Both the position numbers and the translations under genes were made by a program. Of a stretch of DNA of 64,000 nucleotides, positions 62,058-64,000 are shown in pieces. Position 1 is the first letter of the stretch. Every line of letters begins with the position of its first letter. The notes under the pieces were generated by a model. That model was given only the letters and a program-made list of their open reading frames with translations, was not told where the DNA came from and made no database searches. This DNA comes from DATAZK01 sp965199805 (GTDB taxonomy: Bacteria; Actinomycetota; Actinomycetes; Frankiales; Frankiaceae), in the NCBI GenBank assembly GCA_965199805.1, contig CBDATO010000001.1, forward strand, positions 1,612,001-1,676,000, given 5' to 3'.

Positions 62058-62728
62058 GCGCCGGACCGCAGATCGCGGTCGAGGAGCTCCCCGAGCCGCT
62101 CCGGCAGCTCGCCCGGAGCGCCCGCGGCGTACGTCCCGAGGACGCCATGCAGACGACGCACCCCGGGGTGGGCGGACGGCTCGCCGCCGTCCTGATACTG
62201 CTCGGGGCGGGCCCGGACGGTCCCGACGTGCTGCTGATCGAGCGCGCCGCCACGCTGCGCTCGCACGCCGGGCAGCCGGCGTTCCCCGGTGGCTCCATCG
62301 ACCCGGACGACGCCGGCGCCGTCGACGCCGCGCTCCGCGAGGCCACCGAGGAGGTCGGGCTCGACCCGGCGTCCGTCGAGGTGATCGCCGAGCTCCCGCT
62401 CGCCTTCATCCCGGTCAGCGGCTTCACGGTCACCCCGGTGCTGGCCTGGTGGCGCGAGCCGCACGCCGTCGCCCCCGTCGACGCCGGCGAGGTGGCCGCC
62501 GTCGTACGGGTGCCGATCAGCACGCTGGCCGACCCGGCCCGGCGCGTACGCGTGCGGCACCCGGCCGGCTACGTGGGACCCGCGTTCGAGATCGACGGGC
62601 TGCTGGTGTGGGGCTTTACCGCCGGGCTGCTCGACCGGCTCCTCACCCTCGGCGGCTGGGAGCGGCCGTGGGAGCCGGGCGAGCTGCGCGACCTGCCGGC
62701 GAGCATGCTCGGCGACCGCCGTGTTTGA
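62054..62728 (+). CDS. NUDIX hydrolase, CoA-pyrophosphatase type (Rv3672c-like)
   Basis: A protein of up to 224 residues. LRSHAGQPAFPGGSID is the CoA-pyrophosphatase block just before the NUDIX box, and ALREATEEVGLD the REXXEE part. The likely reaction is splitting CoA or acyl-CoA into adenosine 3',5'-diphosphate and phosphopantetheine. The start is unusual: conserved-looking sequence (ELPEPLRQLARSARG) precedes the first ATG at 62146, and no ATG or GTG lies upstream in frame. A CTG at 62054 overlaps the nth stop as CTGA, with GAGG upstream, mimicking the common ATGA coupling. CTG is therefore proposed; ATG 62146 is the fallback. Confidence 0.85.
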   Translation: MSAGPQIAVEELPEPLRQLARSARGVRPEDAMQTTHPGVGGRLAAVLILLGAGPDGPDVLLIERAATLRSHAGQPAFPGGSIDPDDAGAVDAALREATEEVGLDPASVEVIAELPLAFIPVSGFTVTPVLAWWREPHAVAPVDAGEVAAVVRVPISTLADPARRVRVRHPAGYVGPAFEIDGLLVWGFTAGLLDRLLTLGGWERPWEPGELRDLPASMLGDRRV

Positions 62729-63899
62729 CCTCCTGGACGCGATCCTGCTGCTCGCCGCGGTCGCCTTCGGGATCTCCGGCTACCGGCAGGGCTTCCTCAT
62801 CGGGGCCATGAGCTTCATCGGCTTCCTCGGCGGCGCCGTGCTCGGCGCGAAGCTCGCCCCGTCCATCAGCGACCTGCTCGGCAACGGCGACAGCTCCCCG
62901 GTCACCGGCATCGTCGTCGTGATCCTCGGGGCGGTGCTCGGCCAGCTGGTCGCGTCGGCCATCGCGGCAGCGCTGCGTACGCACATCTCGTGGCAGCCGG
63001 CGCAGGTCGTCGACAGTGCGGGCGGCGCGGTGGTCTCGGTCGTCTCGGTGCTGCTGGTGGCCTGGCTGATGGCCACGGCGGTGAACCGGTCGCCGTACGA
63101 GGCGCTGCGCCGCCAGGTCCACGGCAGCGGCGTCATCCAGGCGGTTGACACGGTGGTGCCCGACAGCGCACGGCAGCTGTTCGCCGGCTTCCTGCGCCTG
63201 GTGGAGCAGCAGGGCTTCCCGCAGGTCTTCAGCGGCCTCGGCGGCGACACGATCGTGCCGGCCCGCCCGCCGGACCCGGCGCTCGCCGGCAGCGCGGTGG
63301 TCAACCGGGTGCGCGGCAGCATCCTCAAGGTGATCGGCGACGCGCCGTCCTGCTCCAAGTCGATCGAGGGCAGCAGCTTCGTCTTCGCGCCGCAGCGCGT
63401 GATGACCAACGCGCACGTCGTCGCCGGTGTCCCCAACCCGTCCGTCGAGGTCGACGGCCGGCAGCTGGACGCCACCACCGTGCTGTTCGACCCCAAGCGC
63501 GACATCGCGGTGCTCTACGTGCCGGGCCTCACGGCCACGCCGCTCGCCTTCGCCGACCCCGTATCGGCCGGCGCCGACGCGATCGTCATCGGCTATCCGG
63601 AGAACGGTCCGTTCACCCCCGTCTCGGCCCGCGTACGGGATCGGCTGCGCGCCCGCGGCGTCGACATCTACTCCCGCACGAGCGTCACCCGCGAGATCTA
63701 CGGGGTCCGCGGCGAGGTGCTGCCGGGCAATTCGGGCGGTCCGCTGATCGACCCCGACGGTCAGGTGCTCGGCGTCGTGTTCGCCGCCGCCACCGACGAT
63801 CCCGAGACCGGTTACGCGCTGACGGCCGACGAGGTCGCGTCCGACGCCCAGCTCGCGCGTACGGCGACGGCGAAGGTCAGCACCCAGGGCTGCGACTGA
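62721..63899 (+). CDS. marP: MarP-type membrane serine protease (CvpA + trypsin-like)
   Basis: A 392-residue protein. Four membrane helices in the first ~135 residues form a CvpA-like domain; the trypsin-like periplasmic domain has His232 (TNAHVV), Asp261 (KRDIAV) and Ser338 (GNSGGP). Cys211 and Cys391 flank the domain, as in Mycobacterium MarP where a disulfide controls activity. MarP (Rv3671c) protects against acid by activating a cell-wall hydrolase. GTG 62721 overlaps the NUDIX stop by eight bases. Residue spacing matches MarP closely. Confidence 0.95.
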   Translation: MFDLLDAILLLAAVAFGISGYRQGFLIGAMSFIGFLGGAVLGAKLAPSISDLLGNGDSSPVTGIVVVILGAVLGQLVASAIAAALRTHISWQPAQVVDSAGGAVVSVVSVLLVAWLMATAVNRSPYEALRRQVHGSGVIQAVDTVVPDSARQLFAGFLRLVEQQGFPQVFSGLGGDTIVPARPPDPALAGSAVVNRVRGSILKVIGDAPSCSKSIEGSSFVFAPQRVMTNAHVVAGVPNPSVEVDGRQLDATTVLFDPKRDIAVLYVPGLTATPLAFADPVSAGADAIVIGYPENGPFTPVSARVRDRLRARGVDIYSRTSVTREIYGVRGEVLPGNSGGPLIDPDGQVLGVVFAAATDDPETGYALTADEVASDAQLARTATAKVSTQGCD

Positions 63900-63961
63900 C
63901 ACCCGACGGGTTACAGTGCCCACTCACCGCATGATCGCTCGAGCCGCCACGGGGGTCTGCC

Positions 63962-64000
63962 ATGACCACGAGCTTGTCCACCAGCCGGGTCGTGGACGGC
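63962..64000 (+). CDS. 5' end of an unidentified gene (runs off window)
   Basis: An ATG at 63962 with GGGGGT about five bases upstream starts a frame of 13 codons (TTSLSTSRVVDG) up to the window edge. The start context is good but too few residues are present to name it. It lies 62 bases after marP on the same strand. Confidence 0.4.
   Translation, partial: MTTSLSTSRVVDG

Noticed and set aside
63962..64000. Calling the last partial gene acetyl-CoA synthetase from gene order
   Set aside because: Only 13 codons are visible and they are not diagnostic.

Overview
The window is high-GC DNA (about 70% by eye), with dense gene packing, many GTG starts and four-base start/stop overlaps. It comes from an actinobacterium (Actinomycetota). 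The strongest evidence is the right third (47-64 kb). There a metallophosphoesterase, a class A penicillin-binding protein with a PASTA domain, a WhiB4/WblA-type WhiB protein, two Get3/ArsA-like ATPases, a RidA protein, a NUDIX hydrolase, a metallo-beta-lactamase-fold enzyme, a CRP regulator, endonuclease III, a second NUDIX hydrolase and a MarP-type protease lie in an order close to Mycobacterium Rv3671c-Rv3683. I could not assign a genus. NDMA-type alcohol dehydrogenase, an F420-type luciferase-like enzyme, P450 and NTF2-fold proteins fit a soil actinobacterium with broad catabolism.

Layout. 0-10 kb: a membrane GGDEF/EAL protein (3' end off the window), a secreted subtilase with a WSGAR pentad tail, a PhoX-like/MaoC/alcohol dehydrogenase unit, a RibD-type reductase divergent from a small monooxygenase, and an internally duplicated cupin-like protein coupled to an alpha/beta hydrolase. 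10.5-16.3 kb: one very large secreted protein with a C-type lectin domain and 17 fibronectin III repeats. 16-21 kb: an NTF2-like protein, a membrane protein, then lysC-asd plus an MTHFR-like gene. 20.7-27.7 kb: P450, cold-shock protein, S9 peptidase, NTF2-like protein, hydrolase, a scar of three truncated genes (TetR, LuxR, SDR), and a methyltransferase. 28-34 kb: a secreted propeller/LamG-like protein, a DUF2470/siderophore-reductase/LLM unit behind a repeated-half-site element, and a GH25 lipoprotein. 34-44 kb: MMPL and MFS exporters, an N-acyl-D-amino-acid deacylase-type amidohydrolase, a second GGDEF/EAL protein, and an SDR/nitroreductase/NTF2 unit. 44-47 kb: small genes including a 51-residue membrane protein, a BlaI/M56 pair, a 5'-truncated HNH gene and tRNA-Pro(CGG). 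47-64 kb: the conserved block.

The most interesting theme is second-messenger signalling. A class III cyclase with ATPase and TPR regions ends against a CRP gene that has a candidate CRP box upstream. The next gene encodes a RsiG-like protein with an exact E-x3-S-x2-R-x3-Q-x3-D cyclic-di-GMP motif and a degenerate second copy. Two GGDEF/EAL proteins that could set the c-di-GMP level lie in the same window. I see no CRISPR array, rRNA, transposase, phage module or known defence system.
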